The position numbers were made by a program, and so were the translations under genes. A model generated the notes under the pieces. That model was not told the DNA's origin. It did not search any database and saw only the letters and a program-made list of their open reading frames with translations. This document shows, piece after piece, positions 11,931 to 23,344 of a stretch of 64,000 nt of DNA. The first letter of the stretch is position 1; every line of letters begins with the position of its first letter. This DNA comes from Yponomeuta sedellus (lineage: Eukaryota; Arthropoda; Insecta; Lepidoptera; Yponomeutidae): positions 26,878,181-26,942,180 of the forward strand of contig OW203721.1 of the NCBI GenBank assembly GCA_934045075.1, given 5' to 3'.

Positions 11931-14228
11931 TTATGCTACCGGCTGCCCGCTCTGTAGGAGGCAGGCGCCCAACCCGTAAGAGCTTGCATCGACCGACAAT
12001 GTTACATCCTCGCGCGGGGAATAGTATCTCAATACTGGTGCTTTGCTAATTTTTTCTTTTATTTTGTTAAAACATTTCTCATGCGTTTTGCACCACTCGA
12101 ACTCATGATCTTGTTTTAAAAGAGCACGCAGTGGTACTGTTTCATCTGTAAAGTTTGGGATAAATCTAGCGAGATAGTTTGTTATGCCCAGAAACCGCTC
12201 TAACTCTTTTTTGTTATTTGGTTGTGCGATTTCCATTATTGCTTTGACGCGATTATTGTCAGGCCTCATACCGTTTGCATCAAATATATGTCCCAAAAAT
12301 GATATTTCGGTGACACCGAAAATGCATTTTTCTTTGTTGAATTTTACACCATTTTTCGTTGCCCTTTTTATAACTTCTTCTAGACGAGCATCATGCTCTT
12401 TCCGCGTTTTGCCATAGACCAACAGGTCATCAATATAAACTGCTACTCCTGCGGTTTGAAATATTTTTGCCATCTCACTGTGGAATATTTCGCTAGCTGA
12501 CTTTATACCGAAAGGCATTCTAAGAAAACGGTATCGTCCAAATGGCGTGGAGAAGGTGCAGAGCTTTGAACTAGGAGAATCTAACTGTAGCATCCAAAAT
12601 CCTTTTTGCGCATCTAACTTTGAGAAATATGTTGCACCTTCTAATTCACTAACTATTTCTTCCAACGTAGGTAGTTGAAAGTGTGAACGGCGCACAGCTT
12701 TGTTTAGATAAAATGGATCTAGGCATAACCTCAAACTATTGTTTGGCCTCTCTACAATAACAATGCTCGACACCCAGTCCGTAGGACCCTCTTCGCGAAT
12801 AATGATCCCTAATTTCTCCATTTTGTCAAGTTCGTCCTTCAGGCGAGGTCGGAGCTTAATAGGTATCTTACGAGTCGAATTAACGACGGGAGATGCGTTT
12901 TCCTCAACTGATATCTTGCATTTATTCGGTAGACAGCCTATGCCTTCAAAAATGCTGTCATCTATTTTGTATTGTTTTACTTCATTGATACGAGTAATCA
13001 TTTTTAGAGCTGTGCAAGCATTCAACCCCAATAGGTTGCTGCATTCGACATCCAAGACAAAAATTTTTTGCTCAGACGTTAAATCATTGTGTTTTAATTG
13101 GGCATTGAAATAACCGACCACCGGCAACTGGTGTTTACTTATTTCTTTTAGAATCGTTTTTGTTTTGCGCAATATATCGTGAGAAAAACCCGCCTCCCTG
13201 AAACTACGTAACGACATTACCGAGGTTTCCGCTCCACTATCGAGCTTAAATCGCACTGGATTATCATTGACAAGCACTGATTGGTACCACGACGCTGAAG
13301 TTTCATTGTCTGTCGCGTGGATCGAGATATTATAGATCAAAAACTCACCGTCGTCGTCCTCACAATTCTCACCAGTTTCGTCCACGAGCTCGTGCACGAT
13401 CTTTGCCCTGCAACACTTTGCATAATGACCCATGCGATCACATCTGTAGCACTTTACACTAAAGGCGGGGCACCGATCATGTATGCCGTGCCACTCGCTA
13501 CATTTTTCACATTTATTGACGCGCCGCTGAGAGCTCGACTCGTATCTTGAACCAGCAGGCGGGCCGTCCGCGGCGCCGCCGGGCCTGCGCCCGCGGCCGC
13601 GGCCACGTCCACCTCGCCGTCGGCCTGCGCTCCCGCGCGCTACTTCCTCAATCGCCGGCGCCGCTGTGGAGCCGCCTTCGCCTCTGCGAGGCGCGCTTCC
13701 ACACGCTGCTGCCTGCTCGCTAGCTCGCTCGGCTGCTCGGCACCAAGAAGTCGCTTCCTCTAGATTGAGTTTTGTTCTCGCCAGCAATTTTTCTCTCATC
13801 TGTGAGTCCTTCAAGCCACGTATAAGTTGAGTCACTATGAGGCTTTCTCGTAATGTGCCGAAATCACAACTCTTACTTTTGATTTTGATGTCACTCAGAA
13901 ACTTGTCAAACGTATCATTGTTTTGATATGTTTCGAAAAAAATATGTCTCTCGTAGTTCACATTGAGCGTTGGATCACATCGATTTTCGAACTTTTTTAT
14001 CAAGTCGTCATATTTTATTGTGCTGACATCTATATCAAATTCTTTACTAATCTCACGTCCATATTTGCCAATGCAATGGAGGAATAAAGCACATTTTTCA
14101 TTTGACTTCGCATCTGCATTGCCCGCCGCCACTAGATAGTAATCGAATGAGGTTATAAATTCTCGCCAATTCACTGCCAAGTTACCGAGTTCCTGCAGTG
14201 GTTCCGGCTGCTGTATACACAGAGACAT
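11931..14228 (-). CDS. gag-pol: mag-like gag-protease-RT ORF, first part
   Basis: 765 codons in one frame. In order: a gag region; an Arg/Gly-rich stretch; two Cys/His knuckles, the second CYRCDRMGHYAKCC near residue 260; an aspartic protease with DSGAETSV near 325; reverse transcriptase with QKGFWMLQLD, RMPFGIKSA and the catalytic YIDD near 595; and the start of RNase H (SVDASSYGLGA near 740). The frame then meets TAA inside RNase H, where the homologous reading continues in the -1 frame, as expected from loss of one base. This is a retrotransposon gene, not a host gene. The Arg/Gly segment is unusually GC-rich compared with the rest. Confidence 0.92.
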   Translation of the reverse strand: MSLCIQQPEPLQELGNLAVNWREFITSFDYYLVAAGNADAKSNEKCALFLHCIGKYGREISKEFDIDVSTIKYDDLIKKFENRCDPTLNVNYERHIFFETYQNNDTFDKFLSDIKIKSKSCDFGTLRESLIVTQLIRGLKDSQMREKLLARTKLNLEEATSWCRAAERASEQAAACGSAPRRGEGGSTAAPAIEEVARGSAGRRRGGRGRGRGRRPGGAADGPPAGSRYESSSQRRVNKCEKCSEWHGIHDRCPAFSVKCYRCDRMGHYAKCCRAKIVHELVDETGENCEDDDGEFLIYNISIHATDNETSASWYQSVLVNDNPVRFKLDSGAETSVMSLRSFREAGFSHDILRKTKTILKEISKHQLPVVGYFNAQLKHNDLTSEQKIFVLDVECSNLLGLNACTALKMITRINEVKQYKIDDSIFEGIGCLPNKCKISVEENASPVVNSTRKIPIKLRPRLKDELDKMEKLGIIIREEGPTDWVSSIVIVERPNNSLRLCLDPFYLNKAVRRSHFQLPTLEEIVSELEGATYFSKLDAQKGFWMLQLDSPSSKLCTFSTPFGRYRFLRMPFGIKSASEIFHSEMAKIFQTAGVAVYIDDLLVYGKTRKEHDARLEEVIKRATKNGVKFNKEKCIFGVTEISFLGHIFDANGMRPDNNRVKAIMEIAQPNNKKELERFLGITNYLARFIPNFTDETVPLRALLKQDHEFEWCKTHEKCFNKIKEKISKAPVLRYYSPREDVTLSVDASSYGLGACLLQSGQPVA

Positions 14229-14293
14229 GTTTCAGGACACTTGTGGACTTCACACAACACTAATTTTTCAGTTTTTTATTACACCTGACACCA

Positions 14294-14376
14294 TATTATG
14301 TTTGTGATTAAGAAGTGAAACACCTTGCTTGACGATTTTACAAAGACTGATTTATTTCAGGTTACCCACTATAACA
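14294..14376 (-). repeat. 5' LTR of the mag-like element
   Basis: 83 bp, identical to 9814-9896. It is adjacent to the tRNA-Leu-type primer site at 14285-14293. Confidence 0.93.
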
Positions 14377-16074
14377 AAGAATAAGACTTAATAGTTGTTC
14401 CGTTTGGGAACTCTTATATAAGCTTAATATGGTTGGTTTGAGTAGTTAGTTTGACTATGGTTTGACTGTACTTTTTGGCATTTAGAATCTTATACAAGAA
14501 GGATCATTACGTTAATTTGACCATGAGGCATGAAGTTTTCACGTGGTCAAATCAGTTTGACAAAATAGTTTGACTACGTGGAAGAACCCAGATTTTACAA
14601 GGAAATGACGTAACCATAGATTAAATATAACACGTCTAGGAGGCAGTGCTGCAAACTCTACTGATTTATCAGGAGATCTCCTGATTTTAGGCACTGTCTC
14701 CTGATCTACCGTTTCATTTGTAGAATTGAGTAAAATCTCCTGAATTTTGATAAGTAGCCACTAAATTTCTGCATATTCCACCTTTGTTAACTAAAGTAGA
14801 GCCAATTTAATAGGCCACATTTGCCATGTGTCAGTTTTAGCTTCATAGTGAGGTGAACTGCTAAAAACATCGATTAAACCCTCAGATCATAGAAAGAAGG
14901 AGATATGCCCTAGCCGCGAAATAAGTCCGGTACCGCTGTCGCCACTTTTGAATATGTGTGCGTTTTCATTACATGCACAATATTGTAAATATAAGGTTCA
15001 CGCACACGTCTGTCCAGTCATTCACTAGCGTTCTAATCTTTTAATTGGTTCGCACACTATGAAAAACTATTGTACGAATACACTCGTACACGTAAACAAC
15101 AGCGTCGGTGAACTCCTTAGGGATGGAACACTTGTATCAAATAATACATCTATCGATAAAATGATCCGATGAGAGGTTATTCATTTATTAACAGTATACT
15201 TTGTGTTGGGATGATACAAAAAAAACAGAGCATCTTAAATTTACAAAAACAATATTATGAAAACAAATAATCCTATTTTAATTTACTGTCCTGTGAAATG
15301 TAAATATTTATTATGTACGTGTCTTTTTGACAGTATTTGTGGCTTCAGTATATGATAAAGACGCAAACTTGGGTTTCTACTGATATAGAATTTCATTAGT
15401 TTGATAATGATGATGACCCCTGTACTGTATACTAATACGATAAATTAAAAATGATTATATGTTAAATTTGTTGGACAGAACACCACTGAAGCATACTTGG
15501 TAGTGACTCTGTCCGGAAAGCTAGGTCTTCTGGGTTTCAATCCGGGTAATGGAAAGAACTAATATTTGTGTGAAGAGCATATTTCTTTGTATTTTATTTA
15601 GTATATGAATCCCAATGTAACGTGAAATGCACTTACATTACCATTTACAAATTGGCTTTAAACTCTGTTAGGACTCTGTAAATTAACAGCAGTTTTTGTT
15701 GGGTGAAAGAATGAAGTGCTGACTTTTTAAGAATACAATAGCAATTAATTTCTCATTCTCTGAAAATAATTCACCCAGCTATATAGAAAATAGAATAAAA
15801 CACACGTATAAACTCGAAAAGCAACCATTTTTCTGAAGAAATTACCACTTGTCTGAGTAACAGCGATATATTGGAAATCAGTAGCCACGCTTGGATTAAT
15901 AAAGAATATTTTTATGGATGTGATTGAAATGTATCATGGGCCTGTAAATAAAGTAAGTTCCTAATTAAAAATACAGTAAATAGGAAGAACTTTTATAAGC
16001 TTGTCAAAAAAATTCAAACTTTCGAAACATAATTATATAGATTAAAAAAATAAAATCAGCATCCGACTGAAATC

Positions 16075-16290
16075 CTACAGAGAATATTTTCATTATCGTC
16101 ATCATTCAGCCACAAGATATCCACTGCTGGATATAGGCGTCCTCCATGGATTTCCAAAAAGACCAGTTGAAAGCGGCTTACATCCAGCGTCTTCCTTCGA
16201 CTAGGATGAGATCTTCTCTCCATCTTGTCGTCCGACGCTGTACTTGCCGATATGACATATAAGCAAGTACCGACATACCATATTGTGGTC
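16075..16290 (-). repeat. LINE 3'-end fragment nested in the hAT-like element
   Basis: The phrase CATCATTCAGCCACAAGATA, then TCCACTGCTGGATATAGG, is the recurrent 3' tail of lepidopteran RTE-type LINEs. A diverged relative lies at 23712-24060. Nothing else of the LINE is present. Confidence 0.6.
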
Positions 16291-17756
16291 TCCATTCGAG
16301 AACTTGTCGGATCTAAAATGGTAAATAAATTATTAAAATACTGAAAATGCTTTATTTAACTTGTTTTTCATCATATAACGCTCATAAAAAATTAAATATA
16401 TAAGACTATGATTTAGTACCACACCCACATCACCTGATTTGTTTCTTTAGAAACACTTTCTTTTGGAGAGTTATGCGTCGTCCATATGAAATGAAGATTA
16501 GAATAAAGTGATAATTGTATTCTAAACCATGTAAAATTTTATCGTGATTTTAAATATACTGGTACCTCAACCTTTATGGAACTCGTTATTACTGGTATTT
16601 TCAAAATAGGAACTGTCCACGGAAATATTTTTCCCTCACTTTAGCATCTGGAAACACTTCTCTGTAAAATAGATGGAGCAAATGGTACTTCATTTGAGAG
16701 GAAATCAGTTAAACCCTCTGTATTTTGATCCATTTTTCTTTCGTATTTTTCTTTATCTTTACTAGAAACTTTTTGAAATACATGATCGAAGCTAGGCCTG
16801 TTTTTAATAAGACAAAATCCTTCTACTAAAATAAAAGCTTCCTTAGCAATGCAAGCTGAAGTCTACGCAGATGGAGTCGCGGGCAATAGTCGACGATAAG
16901 ACTAGATACCTAGTCTTACAATAATAGATTCTAGTAATTTTGGAAGTCCGGACGAACGATTATAAATGCCTCAATAATATCGATACTTAATCAGTCTGAA
17001 AAGAAAGGAACTACCCCATCACTGTCTCCAGCTGACCTACTGGAGAATTTGACATTTCGCGGCAAATACATGCGGCCGTACCTCGAAACATCGCATTGAA
17101 CAATGATCAGTTTTGCGCGACGGTTCACTGCGGGCTGGCTTTTCCTAGTTAGCAAACCTCCACGAAAATCCTATATAAAAACAGCAGTGGAGTAACTACA
17201 ATGTAATAAATACGTCCCATTTATGTTCTTAGTAATGGGATGCACATTGCACATAAAATTATTATAATTATGATTTTTCGTAGTTTATAAGACGAATATA
17301 GTGAGTAAAATAGGTTTACAGGTGAAAAGACACTCCCCTGTTTTTGAATAGCATGTATCACAGCGATTTCTGCAGGTAATCACTGCGCAATTAGGCATTT
17401 TTCTCAGATGTTACTACGACGGCTGGCGCGAAGCGATTGACGGCCATATTTTAAAGTTTCGCAGAGGTTAGCCCAAATGGGCTAACGTTGGGCGACAGTG
17501 CCACGCCCACAAGGCACTTCTCCTTATTTTTGTGTTCTGAGATTAAATCGAATGATTCGATACGGACTTCAAACATTCATGAATCGAATGCAGTTATTGT
17601 GAAAGAGTACGTATAGGTACTGTAATTTTAATTGAGTTCCATCGAAAATCAAATCAAATAAACAATTATTAATCAAATCCCTGTCCCATTATTGTCTAAC
17701 CAAAATTTATAAAACAAAATAAGACACGTATATAGTTTAACCAAGAAAAACTGCAT

Positions 17757-18206
17757 TTATTCACTAGAACTAATAGAACTATAACGAGTGTTGTCATCGT
17801 CATCACTGCTGTCCGCTCCCAAAGATATAATAAATTCTTCTTCGATAATGTGGTCTATTCTCACATCTCGTTCAAAATCATCGAAAATTATTTTCTTTGT
17901 TTTCTCGACGACTTTTCTCCAGTCTTCTGAAGTGACTTCTGAACATGCAGTTTGTAGCAGAACCATCATTTTTGCAGTACTGAAGGGTGGCTCAGTATTG
18001 TTACGCGCTGCTTGACCCTTTTGTTTGTGCCCAAATGCGTTATACTGGCAGTGGTAAGGTGGCAATCGAATAACTTCGTGTCCATGCTCTAGAGCTATTT
18101 CATCAATTACATAGCAAGGCTTGGATGGCTTGTTTGCTTTTACCAAATTCAACAACTCAGCTTTCAATAAAGTTGGACTTGCTTCCACATTTTTTTTTCC
18201 AGCCAC
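17757..18206 (-). pseudogene. Tc1/mariner (DDE_3-like) transposase C-terminal fragment
   Basis: 149 codons. The segment HGHEVIRLPPYHCQYNAF is the second-catalytic-region signature of Tc1/mariner/IS630-type transposases (usually LPPYHC.LNPIE.IW), followed by ARNNTEPPFSTAKM and a domain ending in an acidic tail (SSDDDD). After NAF the expected IE.IWAQVK part is altered to GHKQKGQ, so the catalytic Glu is lost. There is no N-terminal DNA-binding domain in this frame. It is nested inside the hAT-like element and is a dead relic. Confidence 0.65.
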
Positions 18207-20712
18207 GAGACAATTTCTTGCTTTTTATTTGCTTGAGTTGGTGGTTTATCAACTTGTACAAAGTTTGGACCTGGAACGAACATTATGGACAAGCTCTAGT
18301 GTTGCCAAGAACATCCTACGAGTTTTTTTTTTGCCTAAAAGTGTAATAATATTATAATGAAACGAGAAACAAGAAAATATTTACAAGATAAACCGTCTAA
18401 AAATTAACACTCAAACCAAAGAGATATTTATAAAACACAATAAATATTTGACTTTGACCTTCTACAAAGGATACCTGCGTTAACAAGTTGTCTTCGGATA
18501 CATAAAATGAAAAAACGTTAGACCTGGCTGAACGGACGAAAGTCCTTTGCCTATTCTGCTATCAGCAGAAAAACAAGATAAAAAAATGAAACTGATTTTG
18601 TCTTTATTCAATTATTTTTGTATTTTTTATATTATTGAAAGAATAATATAATAATGAAAACAAAACTCTTGACAAACATTACGCATAGGCCAAAAATAAA
18701 AAAAATAAGTTTTATTACGATACAGGTCTTGTATGGACACCTGTATCCTAATAGAACTTTTTAATCATAACGATACACCTATACAACCTCCAGCTGGACC
18801 AAGAAGGTTGAACATCTACTTAAAAAAAAAGTTGCAATGAACTAGTCCGCGCCGACGCAACACGCATGCGCAATCGATGTTTGCGCCTTGGCGCCAATAT
18901 TTTACATTTAAAAAAAACTTTTCAATATAAACAAAGTTTGGTTCTGTTTTTATGTAAGTATATAGTATGAGAGTAGATAAAGTAGTGTATGACACTGTAC
19001 ATAACTTGGTCTTATAACAATCGTGTGATACTATAAAAAAACTCGCCTACAGTTCATTTCTTTAAAATACATTAGTGTTATAAGAACCCTTATTATGCAA
19101 CGGTATCTTAAACTACTATTTTCCCTTCTCATGCCATAAAAGTTCGTCTTTATGTGATGCATACCAGTTGTACAATCTACTAATAAAATAATCACAATAT
19201 GGAATTATGTATGGCGAGACATTCCTTTACTTAGGTAATCATTGCATTCAATACAACTTTTTCATTGATGATTCGTTTGATTTTTACGGTAACATCCCTA
19301 GTTTTTAAAAACAAAAAGGGTTGACCGACATAACCTTGTGATGAAGTTCAGTTTTTAGGACGAACATTGTTTATTAAGTTTAGAATGGTTTATTAGTCAA
19401 AGTAAATTGTAATAATGCCTTCTTTTGACATTATTACAATAAATATGTATTATTAACTGAAGAAAGTGAAGCGATTGTGCAGTTCTAATTTTGAAAAACT
19501 AAATAATATTGTGTGCCCTGCGTTACAAGGTTACGTTGACGAATTTTGATGAAGTGTAAATGTGACCTATTAAATTGGCTTTACTGTAACTAGCTAACAC
19601 TAACACAATCTCAATGGCTAGTTCTACGAAAAAAAGAAGTATTCGCAACATGTTTTTGGTGTACTTGTTGGAAGTGTGCATAGCCATTAGAGATTTTCTT
19701 TTGATACTCTGGCCAAAATAGAACCATTTTTTTAGTTGATGGCAACTCAAATTACTAACTTCAATCTACCTAACTGTAAGTCTTGAGTGTCAAAAGGTTT
19801 TTTTTTGTTATTTTATGGTCTGGTAACATATTCTTAGTAATATCTTTATAAAAAAGCATTGTGTTTTTTGTGTTGTATTTTTCTGCTTCACTAACCTAAT
19901 TTACTTAATCTAAACTCATAATTGATCAAAAAGGTATTATTTTGTTTTCTCCCGATTTTTTTGGCGTCTCCTGACTTTTTCTTCAAAATCTCCTTTTTTT
20001 GTGCTGGTGGGGTTTGCAGCACTGCTAGGAGGGTTTAAAGTAGAAACTTGTTTTTATAAAAAAAGCCGTTAGTTTTTATGGAGAAAAAATTTTGAGTATG
20101 CGATAGAAACTTACCCACAGTGTACATGAATTATATTAAACACACTGTTTATGTTTATATAGATTTCGCTACTCGCTAGGAATATTTTAATCTTCTCCAT
20201 CGGGTTAACTAATTTCATATTTGATATATTTATGTTTAGTTTTAAAAAACAAAATTTCGAATAAATTGTGCATTACTTTTTTTAAGATTTTGTCAAATTA
20301 AAATGCCTTATTACACTTTACATATCTTATAAAATTCGCTTTTTACGCGCTCTATGAATGTGGAGGTTCCCTCTTGGTTAGTTATAATACTCGTTACTAC
20401 AAACACTTCATATTCGCACATTCTAGGGTCGTATGCCACGTAATACACATCTTTTAAAACAACATTTACCAAAAAGCATTTTAAAAAGTTTTGTTCTCAA
20501 AAAAAATTGCGCATTTAGAGATAACTTTGTACCCTTAGTATGATAGAGGAGCCGGTTAGTATCTCCCTTTTTCGCACTATCTATCTATCTATCCAGATCT
20601 TGGATGAAGCCCAATTGTGGCCCTGTGCCTATCACCTATGGACATAGACACAGGTGTCTTTTTGACAAGTTGTGATCTGGATGATTGAAACTGTACATTG
20701 ACGTGGTGGCAG

Positions 20713-21069
20713 TTCTCGAGCGACGGCGAAGGCGAAGGCGACGGCGGCGGCGATCCGTCGCAGCCGTCGACCAGCGGGATGGACGGCATCCTGTGCGGCG
20801 ACGGCGAGTTCGCGCCCGTGCGGAACAACGTGGCGCTGAGCGAGGCCGGCGCCGGCTCGCCGGCGGGCGCGGCCGCGCTGCCGGGAGCGGCGGGGGCGGG
20901 GGCGGGCGCGGGGGAGAACGACGGCTCGCCGGCGAGCGGGTCGCCGCCGCTGCTGGCGCTGGACGGCAACGGCGAGGCCACCATGGCCGTCATCATGAGC
21001 CTGCTGGAGGCCGACGCCGGCCTCGGCGGGCCCGTCAACTTCTCCGGGCTGCCGTGGCCTCTGCCCTGA
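20713..21069 (+). CDS. cyc: cycle last coding exon: BMAL-type transactivation domain
   Basis: 118 codons and a TGA stop. The N-terminal half is Gly/Ser/Asp/Ala-rich. The C-terminus contains [17 protein letters not shown] followed by [10 protein letters not shown], nearly identical to the last residues of vertebrate BMAL1, which bind CBP and cryptochrome. Acceptor GTGGTGGCAG ends at 20712, in phase 0 with the exon ending at 9008. Confidence 0.94.
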   Translation, partial: FSSDGEGEGDGGGDPSQPSTSGMDGILCGDGEFAPVRNNVALSEAGAGSPAGAAALPGAAGAGAGAGENDGSPASGSPPLLALDGNGEATMAVIMSLLEADAGLGGPVNFSGLPWPLP

Positions 21070-23253
21070 GCTCGCCGCGGCTGAGCTGCGACATGCCGCT
21101 ATTGTCACAGCGCGGGCGAGGTTCTCCCGGCGCTAGGGGGCTTCGACCTAGCCTTTCGCCTGGTTATGACGGGCGTACACCTCGCGATTCGCGCTCGACC
21201 GATCCCCGTATTTTGTACAAGGTTATAAATGTTTAATTGTTATTCTTCGTCATTTATTACGTTATGTGGTACGCGGTTTTTTTTTATTAAGTTTTTAAAT
21301 TATATTTCATATGATTCATCTAATGGATTTTGTTGTTGTGTTTATAGTTATATTTTGTCACATCCTATTGATTTTACCATAATTCAATTCAAATTATAGA
21401 ATAAGTTAATGGATTCTAATATAATAGATATATTTCATAGTATTTTATGTAATGCTTTGTACAATTTATTTTTGATTTTAATTTTATTTTTGATTCCTAT
21501 TTTATGTTAATAATAGACGAAAATTAGTTATTTAACCTAAACTATTTAGTAAAAGATGAATTACAGCACCGCTTTGGTGTGTTTAGTTATTAAGAGATGT
21601 CTAATTGGATCATCGTTAACTATTCAACGACCGAACTGTTTTAGATGTAATTTAATGCTCGAGTGGTGAGAAAGTTCAGTGGAGTAGAGTCCTGTTCATT
21701 CCCGCAGACATCGCTCAGTATCAGATCATATGCAACAAAATATAACTGTCTATAATTATTAACAATACTATATGACACAGCACAGCTCTCTGTGTAACAG
21801 AGACGGCAGTGCTACAACCTCGAGGCCGCGCCGCGCGCGGCTCACACTACAGGGATTTAAGTATAAGGACTTTTAGATAAATCGGGTGCTTGCTTCTCTG
21901 TGATTATGAACAAGACATAGTATGTGTATTTTTCATAGCATATTCACATTGCTAGTTTTAACTGCTAGAGCAATCCCCTCAAAATTAACTCGTCCGATGA
22001 ACTTCATTGCAGTGGATTCTAACCTAATAGAGTAGCTCATGTGTGTAAATTGAGCTGTAACTATATGTAAGCTACTTCTCTTCATCGGAGGAATAAAGCT
22101 TGAACCAGCTTCAGCTGATTCATTGCTGTTGATACAAAGAAACGTAGTTTCTCAAAAATCTGTATTTTAGAAAATTAATTTACATTTTCACGATGAAAAT
22201 GTAGAAACCTACTATTTGTAAGAAAATCAATTTTCCTTCTCTTTGCTGGATATTAGTATTGTTAATGTTTTCGTGTTAGCGCATAGATAAGTGCATGTTA
22301 TTGTTACTCTATGTTTAGTTTGACTACATTCTTGAAGTCGTACTATAAACTCCTGGAGGCAAAGCTGCGACGGCCGTGCTTCAGCAACCGCGCTGTTGCC
22401 TGCCGACGTTGTTTATAGTCCGGCTTGGGCCGCAGCCGGCCGCTCGGACCAAAACGTATCATCGACGTGAGTGTTATTATTACCATTGTTGTTTACTGTA
22501 GATGTAATTAAATTAATAAATGTTTTCACTAGTACGCAGTTTCTTTTGCTCTGCGATACCCTCTTACTGGCGAATTTTATTATTTTCTGAGAATTTCTGT
22601 TACAAATTGCAAAGAAAAGGCACAGCTCTAACATTACAAACTTATTTTAACTTCATTGCGAATTTTATTTGTTTATTATTTATTACTTATTCAAGGCGAA
22701 TTTTATTTTGTTCATATTACTAGCAGACGCGACGACTTTTGTTTTGGCATTTTACCTAATTAGCCTACAAACTATTTACCAAAATATACACAAAAAAAAT
22801 ATATATTAGACGATCATAATATTCCTTACATTACAAATTACGATGAATGGCTTGGCGAGACATGAAGTTGACATGTCAACACGTAAAAATTAATAATTAC
22901 CATCATATTTCATAGCTTTGCGAATGAGATTTTGTATGAAGCATCGCTTGTCAATAAAAAGAGACTTTTGTTCCAAACTTATCTATTTATTGTTTCTTAA
23001 CAATTGCTTTCCAACACGATCAGTCCTTGTTAGAAAAAGTTCGACTTTGCTCCAATGGCGAAGTCTACTATTGACTATTTCATTACTGATGCTATTTACA
23101 TCGTTGCTACTTAGACCTATGACTGTCGGCATGCGGCGCCGCAGAGGGTGGGGCGGCACACCCGCGGTGGCTATAAATAAGCTGCATGTGAACAGTGAAC
23201 GTGAGCCGCGTTCTGTGAGCCGGCCGCCGGCCGCCGGCAGCCGGCCGCGGCGT
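21070..23253. other. Convergent 3' flanks of cycle and asrij
   Basis: No further coding exon seen. The cycle 3' UTR must begin at 21070; an AATAAA at 22092-22097 is one possible polyadenylation signal. The asrij 3' UTR enters from the other side. A GC-rich patch lies at about 22360-22445. Confidence 0.45.
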
Positions 23254-23344
23254 CTACTCCACGTCGTCGCCGTACTTGTTGGTGTGTCCGGCTGCGCGCG
23301 GCGCGGCGGCCGGCCGGCTCGGCGGCAGCCCGCTCGAGTCCACC
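23254..23344 (-). CDS. asrij: asrij coding exon 6: conserved C-terminus
   Basis: One base plus 29 codons and TAG. It ends HTNKYGDDVE, matching the OCIAD1 terminus NKYGDTWDE. The acceptor GGTTCGCAG ends at 23345 on the minus strand; phase 2 fits exon 5. Confidence 0.85.

Larger units (their letters stand above)
9814..14376 (-). mobile_element. Complete mag-clade Ty3/Gypsy LTR retrotransposon
   Basis: The 4563-bp element is bounded by two identical 83-bp LTRs (9814-9896 and 14294-14376) and a 5-bp target duplication AAGAA (9809-9813 and 14377-14381). On the minus strand the 5' LTR is followed at once by TGGTGTCAG (plus 14285-14293), complementary to the 3' end of tRNA-Leu, and a purine tract (plus 9897-9904) precedes the 3' LTR. 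Gag and pol share one frame. RT and size resemble Bombyx mag, known for a 4.6-kb length and 77-bp LTRs. Identical LTRs mean a recent insertion. A one-base frame change in RNase H separates the two ORFs. It sits antisense in the last cycle intron. Confidence 0.93.
14644..20024. mobile_element. 5.4-kb hAT-like DNA element without hAT transposase
   Basis: The ends are 13-bp inverted repeats, CAGTGCTGCAAAC at 14644 and its complement ending at 20024. They are flanked by a perfect 8-bp duplication CTAGGAGG (14636-14643 and 20025-20032). CAGTG ends and 8-bp duplications fit the hAT superfamily. TCTCCTGA-like motifs recur near both ends (about 14690-14750 and 19960-20000), like subterminal transposase sites. 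No hAT transposase was recognised; the only sizeable coding remnant is an unrelated fragment at 17757-18206. It is probably a large non-autonomous copy with nested insertions. Confidence 0.8.
1051..21069 (+). other. cyc: Gene model: cycle (BMAL1 homologue), 3' portion
   Basis: Partial gene, eight coding exons. The product is a bHLH-PAS transcription factor; in the insect clock it pairs with CLOCK and activates period, timeless and cry2-type repressors through E-boxes in the nucleus. The spliced reading matches BMAL1 from PAS-A to the stop: [19 protein letters not shown] in PAS-A, GARRSF.CR and STGYLKSW-like linker, FVSRHATDGKF.FVDQR and NPWTK in PAS-B, and [17 protein letters not shown] near the end. 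All exon junctions have AG/GT sites and compatible phases (0,1,1,2,2,1,0). The bHLH exons are left of the window. The last intron, 9009-20712, is 11.7 kb and filled with transposons. A small extra exon there cannot be excluded because both flanking exons are phase 0. Confidence 0.95.

Noticed and set aside
17757..18206. Transposase of the enclosing hAT-like element
   Set aside because: The LPPYHC motif belongs to Tc1/mariner-type enzymes, not hAT; it is a nested relic.
20589..21236. Long frames in other phases over the last cycle exon, including Arg-rich ones
   Set aside because: Shadows of a GC-rich exon; the BMAL1 C-terminus fixes the true frame.
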